The notes below the pieces were generated by a model. That model saw nothing but the letters and a program-made list of their open reading frames with translations, was not told where the DNA came from and searched no databases. 41,464 nt of DNA from Patescibacteria group bacterium UBA1372 (lineage in GTDB: Bacteria; Patescibacteriota; Microgenomatia; UBA12405): the NCBI GenBank assembly GCA_002306295.1, contig DBRI01000009.1:1-41464 (forward strand). Direction: 5' to 3'. Shown piece by piece: positions 16,634-26,000 of the stretch. The translations under genes and the position numbers were made by a program. Position 1 is the first letter of the stretch. Each line of letters opens with the position of its first letter.

Positions 16634-16716
16634 AATTTGATTAATTGATAAATTACTTAGGAAAGGATTAAGGAGGGGTTTAACTTTCTAAACTGTAAAT
16701 TGTAGATTGAAAATTG

Positions 16717-16722
16717 TAAAAT
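16717..16722 (+). promoter_or_regulatory. -10 box TAAAAT before the phosphorylase-like gene
   Basis: TAAAAT ends 6 nt before the ATG at 16729. Confidence 0.45.
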
Positions 16723-16728
16723 TGAACA

Positions 16729-18426
16729 ATGTCCACTATCGACTCCATCGACCTCCATATCCGTACCTACCGCTCCGCTCTCAAAAGTACCCGTGAAATT
16801 TCTATCAATTCTCTTGTCAATTCTTACCAGCTTATGGAGCCAACCCTCCATCTCCACGCCTCAGATTCCCAAATCGACATTTCCGCCCTTATTTACTGTT
16901 TATTAAGGTTACCTTTAGAAATTGATTCCACCCGTCTTGTAATTGCTGGCCAAACCCCGGAAGTATTTGAAAATGCCCTCTTTCCCAATATCACCTCCTG
17001 GCCCCAGACCAAAACCAAAGCCCGTCGCCGTACTCTCCACTTCAATAAAAACACCCATACTTTAGCTGCCTTTATCACTTCTATTTCTGATATCGACGAT
17101 TTGATAAACATTCTCATCTCTTTCCAAATCGAATGGAACAAAATCCACTCCAAGCTCAAAGAGACTTTCAAAACCAAGCCATCGTTTTCCTCTAAATTAG
17201 ATAATTTAGAATTGTTATGCCAGTCATTAAACCTCACCAAATCAGACTGTTTAAAACTTCAGCAAGCTTTTGGTAATACTTGGAAAAAAAGATTACTAAA
17301 AATCTATTCCCTCAAGAAAAATTTCAAATTTCGTCTTCTGGCCGGTTCCTGGATTGATTACATCAAAACTACCCAAAAATGGTGGAAAAATATTGCCAAG
17401 TTTACAGATCAATCACCCCACATTTCCCCTAAAAACCGTCTCCACATGTCTCGTCAGACCATTTATTTTGTTAGTTCAAACACCCACAGTTTAAGTAATC
17501 TTATCAACGGTTTCCCTCTTAAGTCTCAATCTCAAATCCTGTCTCATCTCAAATCAAATCTTCCCGATCTATATCTAACCTGGCAAAAAATCCAATCAGG
17601 CGAATCTCTCATTCATCCAAATGATTTCCTTTACTACTCTTCCCAGTTTCTTACCAACCCAGATTTTTTATTAGCTAAATCCAAATTCGAGCTAAACAAC
17701 TCTTTTCTAAACATTCCCACTTCCCATTATCTCGACACCAATACCCAGCTCTTTCAGGTTAAAAACCTGACCAAATCAAAACATCTCGATTCCCGCCTAA
17801 AAATTAAAAAACCAAAAAAACTTTCTCAAAGCCAGGCCTTAATTTTTAATGTCGATTATCCTCTTGGTTTCGCCGCTTACAACCTCTTAAAAGAAGTTCT
17901 AAGTAACGTCAAAGACGTTAAAGGTATTTACATTACCGGCAAAGCCGCCACCCTCAACAGTCAAATTGGTGATATTCAGATTCCCCGGGTTGTTTTTGAC
18001 GAACATACTCAAAACAGCTATATGTTTACCAACTGTTTCAACAAATTTTTCCCTTTCACCAGTCTCAACGCTTCTATTCTTACTGAACAAAAAGCTGTGT
18101 CTGTTCTGGGTACTTTTCTTCAAAACCAAGCCCTAATTGATAAATATTCTCAAAATGATTTAACTGTTGTTGAAATGGAATCTGGGCCTTTTCTGGGTGT
18201 TGTTACTGAAGCCACCTTCGATAGCCCTGTCCCTAAAGGCACCATAGTTGATCTAAACAATGCTCCCATGGACATCGGCATTATTAACTATACCAGTGAC
18301 ACCCCCTTTGCCCAAACCAAAAACCTCGGTCATCTCGGTCTAAGTCTGGCCGGCATCGAACCTGTCTATTTAAGTTCCCTTGCCATACTTCAAAGAATAA
18401 TCAATTTAGAGGAAAACAGAACTTAG
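16729..18426 (+). CDS. Nucleoside-phosphorylase-like domain protein with large N-terminal extension
   Basis: 565 residues. Residues 1-370 match nothing I know; they are helical and basic and carry no signal peptide. Residues about 375-560 resemble the purine/uridine phosphorylase fold (PNP_UDP_1, MTA/SAH nucleosidase group). IYITGKAATLNSQIGDIQIPRVVFDEHT matches the strand-loop that ends in GDIxIP, and TVVEMESGPFLGVV is the EMES nucleoside-binding motif (E482, E484). This predicts cleavage or phosphorolysis of a nucleoside, or a sensor derived from such an enzyme. The last 20 codons are echoed twice downstream (18469-18531 and 18562-18603), separated by hairpin repeats. Confidence 0.6.
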   Translation: MSTIDSIDLHIRTYRSALKSTREISINSLVNSYQLMEPTLHLHASDSQIDISALIYCLLRLPLEIDSTRLVIAGQTPEVFENALFPNITSWPQTKTKARRRTLHFNKNTHTLAAFITSISDIDDLINILISFQIEWNKIHSKLKETFKTKPSFSSKLDNLELLCQSLNLTKSDCLKLQQAFGNTWKKRLLKIYSLKKNFKFRLLAGSWIDYIKTTQKWWKNIAKFTDQSPHISPKNRLHMSRQTIYFVSSNTHSLSNLINGFPLKSQSQILSHLKSNLPDLYLTWQKIQSGESLIHPNDFLYYSSQFLTNPDFLLAKSKFELNNSFLNIPTSHYLDTNTQLFQVKNLTKSKHLDSRLKIKKPKKLSQSQALIFNVDYPLGFAAYNLLKEVLSNVKDVKGIYITGKAATLNSQIGDIQIPRVVFDEHTQNSYMFTNCFNKFFPFTSLNASILTEQKAVSVLGTFLQNQALIDKYSQNDLTVVEMESGPFLGVVTEATFDSPVPKGTIVDLNNAPMDIGIINYTSDTPFAQTKNLGHLGLSLAGIEPVYLSSLAILQRIINLEENRT

Positions 18427-18442
18427 TTCTCACCTCGTCTCG

Positions 18443-18469
18443 CCCTTCCGAAGCGTAAGCGAAGGAGGG
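18443..18469 (+). repeat. Family E hairpin repeat, copy 1
   Basis: CCCTTCCGAAGC, GTAA, then GCGAAGGAGGG form an imperfect inverted repeat. It separates the true 3' end of the phosphorylase-like gene from its first echo. Confidence 0.6.
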
Positions 18470-18531
18470 TCTATTTAAGTTCTCTTGCTATTCTCCAACG
18501 CATAATTACTTTGGAAGAATCTTCCAACTAG
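18469..18531 (+). pseudogene. Remnant: second copy of the phosphorylase-like C-terminal end
   Basis: In frame this reads VYLSSLAILQRIITLEESSN-stop, against VYLSSLAILQRIINLEENRT-stop at 18364-18426. The protein match is high, but many third positions differ. It therefore looks like the tail of a diverged homologue rather than a fresh tandem copy. Confidence 0.65.
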
Positions 18532-18534
18532 TTT

Positions 18535-18562
18535 ACCCTTCCGAAGCTTTAGCGAAGGAGGG
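18535..18562 (+). repeat. Family E hairpin repeat, copy 2
   Basis: ACCCTTCCGAAGC, TTTA, then GCGAAGGAGGG: the same element as at 18443-18469, immediately before the third C-terminal echo. Confidence 0.6.
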
Positions 18563-18603
18563 CCATACTTCAAAGAATAATTAGTCTTGAAGAGAATTCT
18601 TAA
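18562..18603 (+). pseudogene. Remnant: third copy of the phosphorylase-like C-terminal end
   Basis: It reads AILQRIISLEENS-stop. It overlaps the antisense 3' end of the transposase gene, whose last residues (FKNSLQD) are encoded on the opposite strand here. Confidence 0.6.
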
Positions 18604-19045
18604 AATTCTCTGGATTATTTGCTATATAGTTTCTAACATCTTCAAGATGTCTTTCATCTCTAATTACTTTATCAAAAAAAGACCTTTTCCATATTTTCTG
18701 TCTGGTATTTTTCGCCACCGATACTTTAAAACTACGAACCATTCTAGACAAATACATTTTTGTTCTGTCATTTTTAACCTCATCAGTTAAATCAAACAAT
18801 TTTACTATTCCATGAAAATGATCAGGCATAACTACAAATTCATCAAGTTCTATGTTTTTACAAAATTTCGGTATATCTAGCCAACATCTTTTAGTAATAA
18901 TTCCTAACTCGTTCAAAACAACTCTATTATTTATGATTTTTCCGAAACAAAACCTTTTATCAATTAGTAATGTTATAAAGTAATAACCATTACTAGAATA
19001 ATCCCAATTTTTACATCTATTACTTTTTCTTTTACTTAACTTCAT
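18581..19045 (-). CDS. REP-associated tyrosine transposase (RAYT, IS200-like HUH)
   Basis: 154 residues. The HUH motif is MPDHFHGIV (H76-F-H78) and the candidate catalytic tyrosine is Y140 in VRNYIANNPENF. The N-terminal segment YYFITLLIDKRFCFG is typical of Y1 transposases. RAYT proteins nick and rejoin single-stranded DNA at REP hairpins. Two family C hairpins lie directly upstream (19059-19087 and 19124-19150), and relatives occur at 11331, 28176, 28817 and 29104, which makes them the probable substrate. The gene has no terminal inverted repeats of an ordinary insertion sequence. A TATAAT (19056-19061) lies 10 nt before the ATG, at the edge of the first hairpin. Confidence 0.88.
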   Translation of the reverse strand: MKLSKRKSNRCKNWDYSSNGYYFITLLIDKRFCFGKIINNRVVLNELGIITKRCWLDIPKFCKNIELDEFVVMPDHFHGIVKLFDLTDEVKNDRTKMYLSRMVRSFKVSVAKNTRQKIWKRSFFDKVIRDERHLEDVRNYIANNPENFKNSLQD

Positions 19046-19058
19046 TAATTAATTAATT

Positions 19059-19087
19059 ATAGTAAGGATAGCACTACAGTGCTGTCC
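19059..19087 (+). repeat. Family C hairpin upstream of the RAYT gene, copy 1
   Basis: AGTAAGGATAGCACTACAGTGCTGTCC-type stem (GGAtAGCAC/GTGCTgTCC), followed by CTATGGTTATTC, a tail that also follows the other copies. Confidence 0.75.
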
Positions 19088-19123
19088 GTCTATCCTATGG
19101 TTATTCGTCATACTTAATTATCA

Positions 19124-19150
19124 TAGTAGTGACAGCATTACTATGCTGTC
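19124..19150 (+). repeat. Family C hairpin upstream of the RAYT gene, copy 2
   Basis: A GACAGCATtactATGCTGTC stem with the tail CCTATGGTTATT about 20 nt later. A third, truncated AGTAAGG...TGTCCG trace lies at 19198-19210. Confidence 0.7.
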
Positions 19151-19217
19151 TTTTTGCTGTCCGTTCTTCCTATGGTTATTTTCTATACTTAGTCTCTAGT
19201 AAGGTGTCCGTTTTCTC

Positions 19218-21221
19218 TTATTTCATTAACAGGCTAAACTCTTCCTCATTCAACGTCTCTTTTTCTACCAATACCTTAGCTACCTCATCCATTTTCTTTC
19301 TGTTTTTCTTCAACACTTCCAATGCTTTTTTATAAGCCAAATCAACAAACTTCTTTATCTCCTCGTCTACTTTCTGCTTCATTCCATCACTTACTTGCCC
19401 TTGATCTTGGTACACACTCATCCAATCCACATCATTTCCTCCATATTGCATTCCCAAATTAATTGGCCCCAAATCACTCATTCCCCATTCAGTCACCATA
19501 CTTCTGGCAATATTCGTCGCATACCTTATATCCGACGATGCTCCTGTCGTCATATCATTAAAGACTGTCTTTTCTGCTGCTCTTCCTCCCATTGCCATTG
19601 CCATTTGCGAAATCAATCTGGCTTTAGTCTCATGTATTCTGTCTTTTTTTGGTGGTACCAAAGTAAAGCCTAGTGCCATTCCCCGAGACACTATCGATAT
19701 TCTACTTACCGGATCCAATTTTTCTACAAAATTCACAATCGCATGTCCCGCTTCATGATATGCCGTCATCTTTTTATCATCATCAGTCTGCACCCTTCTC
19801 TTTTCTGATCCTAACTTTACTTTCAGAGATGCTTCATCAATATCACTTTTATCTATTTCTGTTTTGTTTTCCCTGGCCGCTTTTATAGCCGCTTCATTTA
19901 GCATGTTTTCAAGATCAGCCCCCGAAAATCCTACTGTTGCTTCAGCTACCCTATCCCAATTCACTTCTTTACTAAACGGTTTGCCTTTGGCATGTATTGC
20001 CAATATACCTTTTCTATCGGCAATATCTGGCATTTCCAATACCACTCTTCTGTCAAATCTTCCCGGTCTGAGTAAGGCCGGATCCAGTAAATCTCCTCTG
20101 TTGGTTGCCGCCAGTACCACTACCGTTGTATTAGCCTCGAATCCATCCATTTCTACCAATATTTGGTTTAAGGTTTGTTCTCTTTCTCCATGTGAGGGAT
20201 TTCCCAATCCGCCCCTAGCTCTTCCGATTGCATCAATTTCATCTATAAATATTATTGCCTTACCGGCTTTCTTAGCTGTTGCAAACAAATCCCGGACTCT
20301 ACTAGCTCCCACTCCCACCAACATTTCCATAAATTCTGAGCCTGCCATCGAGAAAAATGGTACTTCTGCTTCACCTGCTACTGCTCTTGCTAAAAGTGTC
20401 TTTCCCACCCCAGCCGGTCCCACCAAAAGTACGCCTTTTGGTGCTCTGGCTCCCATTTTTTGATATTTTTTTGGATTTTTCAAGAAATCCACTATTTCCA
20501 TTAAATCATTTTTAGCCTCTTCCACTCCAGCCACATCATCAAATTTGATATTCTGCTTACCCTTAATAAATAGTTTAGCCTTCGATTTCCCAAATCCAAA
20601 CACTCCTCCGTCTCCCCCCATTCCCCCACCACTCATTTTCTTAAACAACCAAAAGAACAACACTACTGGTAATATTACTGTTAATAAAATACTGACTATA
20701 TCTCCAAACAATTTCATTCCTTCTCTGTTTTCAATTACCACCTCTGTTCTGGTTAAGTCAACCCCTTCCCTTTGTAATATTTCTACCATCGACGCATTAC
20801 CCTCTTTTGAAGCAATCAATATACTTCCATCTTCTTTCATCGTCAAAAATATTTGATTTCCCATTACTATCACCTTCTCCACTCTTTCTTCTTTTATTGC
20901 CTGTACTGCATCAGATATACCAATATTCATGTCTTCCGGAGACAAAAAGGATACCAAGGATGACAAAAACCAAAAACCAATCAAAAGATATAGTGTCCCT
21001 TTTACTATTTGCTGTGGTCCGATTACCACCTGTTTAACACTCGCCCCTGGTGGCAATTTATCCAATATTTCCTTAGGTATCGTGTTATTTTTGATTTTCT
21101 CTTTAGCCCCCGACTTGCCATTCTGCCTGTCCGCCTCTGGTGGAAGCCCACCTCGGTGGGACGAAGGACCTCTCTTTGATTTCTTTTTTATTCCCAAAAA
21201 CTTTTTCCAATCAAACTTCAT
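19218..21221 (-). CDS. ftsH: ATP-dependent zinc metalloprotease FtsH
   Basis: 667 residues. There is a membrane segment near 70-92, a periplasmic part, and a second membrane segment (about 178-198, IVSILLTVILPVVLFFWLF). The AAA+ domain has Walker A GPAGVGKT (from G268), Walker B AIIFIDEID, and the second region of homology ATNRGDLLDPALLRPGRFDR. The zinc protease domain has HEAGH (H489, E490, H493) and DMTTGASSDI, which carries the usual third ligand region. It degrades membrane and soluble proteins. The start ATG has TATAAT (21229-21234) 7 nt upstream. It is oddly extended at the N-terminus: residues about 17-32 (RGPSSHRGGLPPEADRQ) are encoded by a dispersed repeat at 21126-21172. Confidence 0.97.
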   Translation of the reverse strand: MKFDWKKFLGIKKKSKRGPSSHRGGLPPEADRQNGKSGAKEKIKNNTIPKEILDKLPPGASVKQVVIGPQQIVKGTLYLLIGFWFLSSLVSFLSPEDMNIGISDAVQAIKEERVEKVIVMGNQIFLTMKEDGSILIASKEGNASMVEILQREGVDLTRTEVVIENREGMKLFGDIVSILLTVILPVVLFFWLFKKMSGGGMGGDGGVFGFGKSKAKLFIKGKQNIKFDDVAGVEEAKNDLMEIVDFLKNPKKYQKMGARAPKGVLLVGPAGVGKTLLARAVAGEAEVPFFSMAGSEFMEMLVGVGASRVRDLFATAKKAGKAIIFIDEIDAIGRARGGLGNPSHGEREQTLNQILVEMDGFEANTTVVVLAATNRGDLLDPALLRPGRFDRRVVLEMPDIADRKGILAIHAKGKPFSKEVNWDRVAEATVGFSGADLENMLNEAAIKAARENKTEIDKSDIDEASLKVKLGSEKRRVQTDDDKKMTAYHEAGHAIVNFVEKLDPVSRISIVSRGMALGFTLVPPKKDRIHETKARLISQMAMAMGGRAAEKTVFNDMTTGASSDIRYATNIARSMVTEWGMSDLGPINLGMQYGGNDVDWMSVYQDQGQVSDGMKQKVDEEIKKFVDLAYKKALEVLKKNRKKMDEVAKVLVEKETLNEEEFSLLMK
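21126..21172 (+). repeat. Family A-like repeat inside the ftsH 5' end
   Basis: An inverted-repeat core GCCCACCTCGGTGGGACG followed by AAGGACCTC, the 3' signature of family A. It is translated in frame on the minus strand within the FtsH N-terminus. Confidence 0.6.
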
Positions 21222-21228
21222 AGGTTCA

Positions 21229-21234
21229 ATTATA
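21229..21234 (-). promoter_or_regulatory. -10 box TATAAT of ftsH
   Basis: A perfect TATAAT on the minus strand, 7 nt before the ATG at 21221. Confidence 0.55.
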
Positions 21235-21264
21235 CCATCTAAAAACTTTCTTTCTTTTCATATT

Positions 21265-21300
21265 TCCTCCCCTGTCAAGGGGAGGATTAAGGAAGGGTTT
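21265..21300 (+). repeat. Family B repeat upstream of ftsH
   Basis: CTCCCCTGTCAAGGGGAG hairpin followed by GATTAAGGAAGGGTTT. A partial family A copy (AGCCAAAGTCATCCTG) follows at 21311-21340. Confidence 0.8.
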
Positions 21301-21440
21301 AAACTTTTCCAGCCAAAGTCATCCTGCTTGTCCTGTCTATCCCAAACTTTTTACTTTATGAACTTTACAAACTTTATAAACTAACATATTCTCCGCATTA
21401 TTCCCGTTTTATCTCCGTATTTCTCATTTCTCGTTACTCC

Positions 21441-22907
21441 TTACTTTCTATACACCCCATACCAACTCACCAGATCTCCAATATCAATTTTATTATCACA
21501 ATTATAATCAACACTAGCTAGATATTGATTGTTCTTATAAACCCCATACCAGCTTATCAGTTCGCTAATATTTCCACTAGCTCCAGCACAAACATCTGTC
21601 ACCTCTAACTCAATTGGCATTACTTGAAGCTTTTTATATTGTTTTAATTTTTCAACAAAATAAGGTTTACCATCCACCCAAGGGTTTATTCTATCCGCAG
21701 GAGTACCACTTGTTAAATTTGCTGGTTCCATCACAATCGATTCGGCATATTCATTCCAAACACTTGTCCACATCAACCCTTTTTTTACTGCTCTATCAGC
21801 CAAAAACGTATTCCAATCACCATCTGGTAATACTGTATCTCTGCTTGTTTCCGATGTTTTATTATCATGTAACCTGTGAATAAAACCATAAAAAAATCGT
21901 GGCCCAGCATTATCATAGGATTCAGCGATATTAGCGGCATAATCAGCTTCTGCAATCGATCCTGATTGAGAAATATTAGCAATATTCCACAAACCTTGGT
22001 TACTTTCTAAACACTTTCTAAAGACTGGTGTAAATAGTTCCCAGCTAAGCCAAAAATTACCATGCAAATTAAGCCAGTGGCCATTAACTGGATTAGTTCC
22101 TGTCCCCTCCGGTCCTCCTGCTGCTCTAAAAAATCCCTCTATCACAGCTGTACTATCACAAGTTGTTTGTTGAGTATGTTTATTCAGATTTAAGTATATT
22201 GCCACCATTGGTACCCACGCATCTGGGCTATCAATATATCTTTTTGCCCAAATTCTATAATCGTTCCCCTCCGGATCAGCCACTGTTCCCATATACATTT
22301 GCTCCAATTCTTCCCAAAACAATCGCCTATATTCGCTTTTCGGTATGTCATCAGGTACCCATTCCAAAAATCCCCACATATCAAGTATCACTGTGTGGGG
22401 TAACTTTAATTCTTTAAGAATAGGTAAATATACTTCTTTATAAACTCTCCAGTCACCAACATATTCTCCATTTACTTTTACTCCGTAAGCAGGCCAATCA
22501 GCCAGATAATATCCACCAGATGTATTTTTTCTGATTACATGTCTATTCATGATATTAATCGCCGGATACATACCTAAATCTTTAATAATTTTTAATCTTT
22601 TCCTTATTACTTCACTTTTCCCAAAATTTGTCTGGCTATAATCTCCAACAAAATACTCTCCACTTACCTGATTAGGTTTGTACCAAAAAATATCATCCAC
22701 ATTTTTGCTTTCCAAATCAGTCCACGCACCTGGGTAAAAATCAGTCATATATAAAGGCGATGGTAAGTCTACCAATTTTCCATCTGCTTTGACTCTGGCT
22801 CTAAAATCAAATTGTTTTCCGTGACTTTGCGGATAATCAGTTGCCCAAGTGGTCTTGCTCCATCCAAATAAAAACCATATCAAAGCCATAAACCAAACTT
22901 TTCTCAT
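21441..22907 (-). CDS. Secreted GH99/WbsX-like protein with C-terminal dockerin-like repeats
   Basis: 488 residues. A signal peptide (VWFMALIWFLFGWSKTTWA, about 4-22) precedes a TIM-barrel-like catalytic region (about 45-430). It contains LPHTVILDMWGFLEW and TSVWNEYAESIVMEP (W384, E386, E389, E394); the W-N-E-x-x-E...EP pattern is characteristic of GH99/WbsX-type glycan-active proteins. The last 50 residues hold two dockerin-like segments, ISELISWYGVYK and DYNCDNKIDIGDL (D467, N469, D471, D475, D478 as an EF-hand-like Ca2+ loop), ending VSWYGVYRK. The same WYxxY dockerin type occurs in the protein at 1-1040. It is probably extracellular and attached through a cohesin-like partner. Start at the ATG with TTAAAT 5 nt upstream. 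Confidence 0.72.
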   Translation of the reverse strand: MRKVWFMALIWFLFGWSKTTWATDYPQSHGKQFDFRARVKADGKLVDLPSPLYMTDFYPGAWTDLESKNVDDIFWYKPNQVSGEYFVGDYSQTNFGKSEVIRKRLKIIKDLGMYPAINIMNRHVIRKNTSGGYYLADWPAYGVKVNGEYVGDWRVYKEVYLPILKELKLPHTVILDMWGFLEWVPDDIPKSEYRRLFWEELEQMYMGTVADPEGNDYRIWAKRYIDSPDAWVPMVAIYLNLNKHTQQTTCDSTAVIEGFFRAAGGPEGTGTNPVNGHWLNLHGNFWLSWELFTPVFRKCLESNQGLWNIANISQSGSIAEADYAANIAESYDNAGPRFFYGFIHRLHDNKTSETSRDTVLPDGDWNTFLADRAVKKGLMWTSVWNEYAESIVMEPANLTSGTPADRINPWVDGKPYFVEKLKQYKKLQVMPIELEVTDVCAGASGNISELISWYGVYKNNQYLASVDYNCDNKIDIGDLVSWYGVYRK

Positions 22908-22950
22908 AATCTATTTAACCACAAATAACCCTTATCGTAGTAAACACCAC

Positions 22951-22995
22951 AGCCAAAGTCATCCTGATCCGCCAACTGGCGGAGAAGGACCTCCT
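22951..22995 (+). repeat. Family A repeat
   Basis: AGCCAAAGTCATCCTGATCC with an extended central stem (GATCCGCCAACTGGCGGA), then GAAGGACCTCC. Intergenic, upstream of the GH99-like gene. Confidence 0.7.
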
Positions 22996-23033
22996 TTGTT
23001 TATCCTCCCAAGCTATTTACTCATTACTCATCG

Positions 23034-26000
23034 CTATTTTCCCATCACCACCCCGCTCACTAAATCTTTTTCCAACACCTGATCAAATAGTAGTTTACTG
23101 TTCACAGTTGTTGCCGCCGGTTCCACCTGTACCGGTTGCCAGTCGGAGGGGTACGACACCAAAGACACTATTGGTGTCTCTCCAAAGCCCGACTGTTTCT
23201 GAATATAGCTCAGATACGAATACTCGTTATACAAATTTAGGTCAACCGAACTTGAATATCTGATTTCTACTGTTCTTTTTTTAGTTATCGGCACCGTCAC
23301 CAAAAACGCCAACTCCCTCTTATCACCTCTTGTTGTTACCTCAAGTTCATTGCTGGTTAATATTTTTTTGTTAGTTGGATCAACCGTATCGTAAATACTT
23401 ATTTCAGCAATATTTGTCTCTACTGGTATATACACTCTCATATAATTTTTATAGTCCCCTCCCGGCCAAGTCGTACTTCTAGCTGTATTTTCATAAGATA
23501 TTTTTATTACTCTGCTTACCGATCTACTGCTTATATCCACCAGTCTATCCACACTTCTTTTCAAAAAATAATTGCTTTTATTCACCCCCAAATTAGCTTC
23601 CACAATATACAAATAATCTGCCAAGCAATTCTCCACCGCGCACCCTCCCACATACATTGACCCATCCCAGCCCATATTGGCCAAATCTATTTTAATCTGT
23701 GCGTCTTTTGCATATATCTGAATTTCATTATTATCCAGAGATTTCAACAATGCCTTTACTATAGCCAACTGTTTAAAATCTTGAGCTTCTTTTACCTCCT
23801 CTACCAGTTGACCAGCCAATTTTCCCAAAAACATACTCTTCTGTCTCGACCCAGCAAAAAATCCTTTCTCACTATGAAATTGGGCTTGTTCATACAGGTT
23901 TTCTGCCGTTACTTTTTCATTGTAATCAGCCACCCAGACTTCACCTACGGCTTCTACCAGCTCTTTTGCCGCCGCCAGATTGATAGTGATAATTCCATCA
24001 ATATTTCTGCCTGTTTCTTTCTTAAAAAACCACTCTATATCTTTGGCTGATTGTAAATAATCTGCCTGCCAATTAGCGTCTCTCAGATACCAGCTAGCTT
24101 CTCCTAATATTTCTTTAATTGGCTTTGGTGGCTCTACATGACCCTTCAGCTGTCCGTCAATATCATATACATCTCCCACTTCCAGGTTTAAAAACCTGCC
24201 ATCTTCAAAACTCAACACTCCAAAACTGCCTATAAAACCACCATTCGGTCTCAATTCCATCTCATTTTGCATTAATATCAAAAAGTCTTTTCTGCCGCCA
24301 TCCGCCCCAATCAAATAGTAAAACACTTCCAAAGAATTGCTTATTTGAGACACCACCTGCTTCCACTCATAAGCCTCTTTAGCTTGATCAGACACAAATG
24401 ATCTAAACCTACCAGGTAAAAAGCTCCAATCTCCCTCCGTTCTGGCTTCAATCATTCCCAAATTATTCTCCAAAAAAACCAGCTTACTTTTTATCTCTTC
24501 TATCTCTTCCTCCCAATCAATATCTTTGTCTCCAAACAATCCCTCTCCAATTCCCGACCAGTCAACTAAAAAGGTAGCCATTTCTCTTTCCATTTTCCAA
24601 ACTGTTTCTAGTACTCGCAATACCTCTCCCCAGCCTTTATAAGAAAAAGCCTTACCCTCAAAACTAATTATTCTCAATCTCCCTTTTAGGCTTTCAAGTC
24701 TAACCAAGTTCTTCTCGGTTAATTTTTCCAACTCATCAATCTTTTTCTCCTCCAAATATACTTTTGATTTATCTATTGCCTTAGCACTTGTATATATCCC
24801 CCCAAAAAAACTTACCACTAATCCCACATAAACCACTAATAAAAAAATAAACGGTGCCGCCACTAGTTTCCAATTCAATCCCCAACTAAAATTAAATCTT
24901 TTTTTCTTTTTAATTGTTCCCAATTCTTGTTCTTTTATGGTCATTGTTGGTTTCCCTACCCTGTCAAGGGGAGGGTTAGGGAGGGGTTTAATTACTTGCT
25001 TGTCTACAGCCGGTTTAATCACAAATTCTGTCAAATCTATCGTATCATCCTCACTTGCCTGCCCAACTTGCGAAGCTGTTGGCAGGTCATTTTCCTCTAT
25101 TTTTTTTACCTCCTCTACCTTTTCTACTTTGGATTCTTTTTCTTCCACTCTCTCAATCTGATTCTCTGTTTTATTATTTTGTAAATTGTAAATTGAAAAT
25201 TGATCATTTGAAGCTTCCTCTTCAATCTCCACTTCCATAAATCTTTTTCTATTCTGAATCTCTTCTTTTTGTTTCGCTTTTGTTTTACTCCTAACCAGTG
25301 GATCCATCCTTTCAAAGAAATATCTAACTGTCTCCGTACACACCTCACTAAAGTCCTTTCCTCCCTCCCAGGAAATCTTATCCCAGTATTCAAATACCAT
25401 ACTATCCTCCACTTCAAAGCTACTATCTTCTTTCACCACTATCCCTTTCTTGGTCATCTTGGCTTTTGCCACCATTGTCTTACAGACCGTCTCAACACTT
25501 ACTTTTCTACCAAAAATCATCAATCTCTCTCCGGACACTCCTGGTACAAAACAAGCTTTTTTAATAGCTTCTACAAAATCAGCTACTTCTATACATCTTA
25601 AATATCCTGTATCTTTCGGTAATTCCAGTTCTTTATTCAATACCGCCGTTTCAATTACTTTAGCCACCCAGTTTTCACCCAGCTCCATACCTTCTCCATA
25701 AATATCAAATCCACACACCAGTCTCCAGTCAGCCTTTCTCAAACTTAACTTTTTTAATGTATCTTCTCCGTTTTTATTTCTTCTCACCACTACTAACCTA
25801 CCCTCATCAGCTTCAATTCTACTCCAAACTACCTCATCCTCTCCAAAATCAAAAGCATAATCTATTCTATAATCAATTTTTGAAACATCTTCACAAAAAG
25901 CCACTTCCCCTTTTCCAATATTTAGCCAATCTTCGGCTTTTCCTTTTAATACCACTACTACTGAATCACCCACAAAATCAGCGGCTAGTTTTTTAGCCAC

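Noticed and set aside
19864..20463. 199-residue plus-strand ORF
   Set aside because: It lies antisense to the highly conserved ftsH AAA+ domain, which explains its long open frame.
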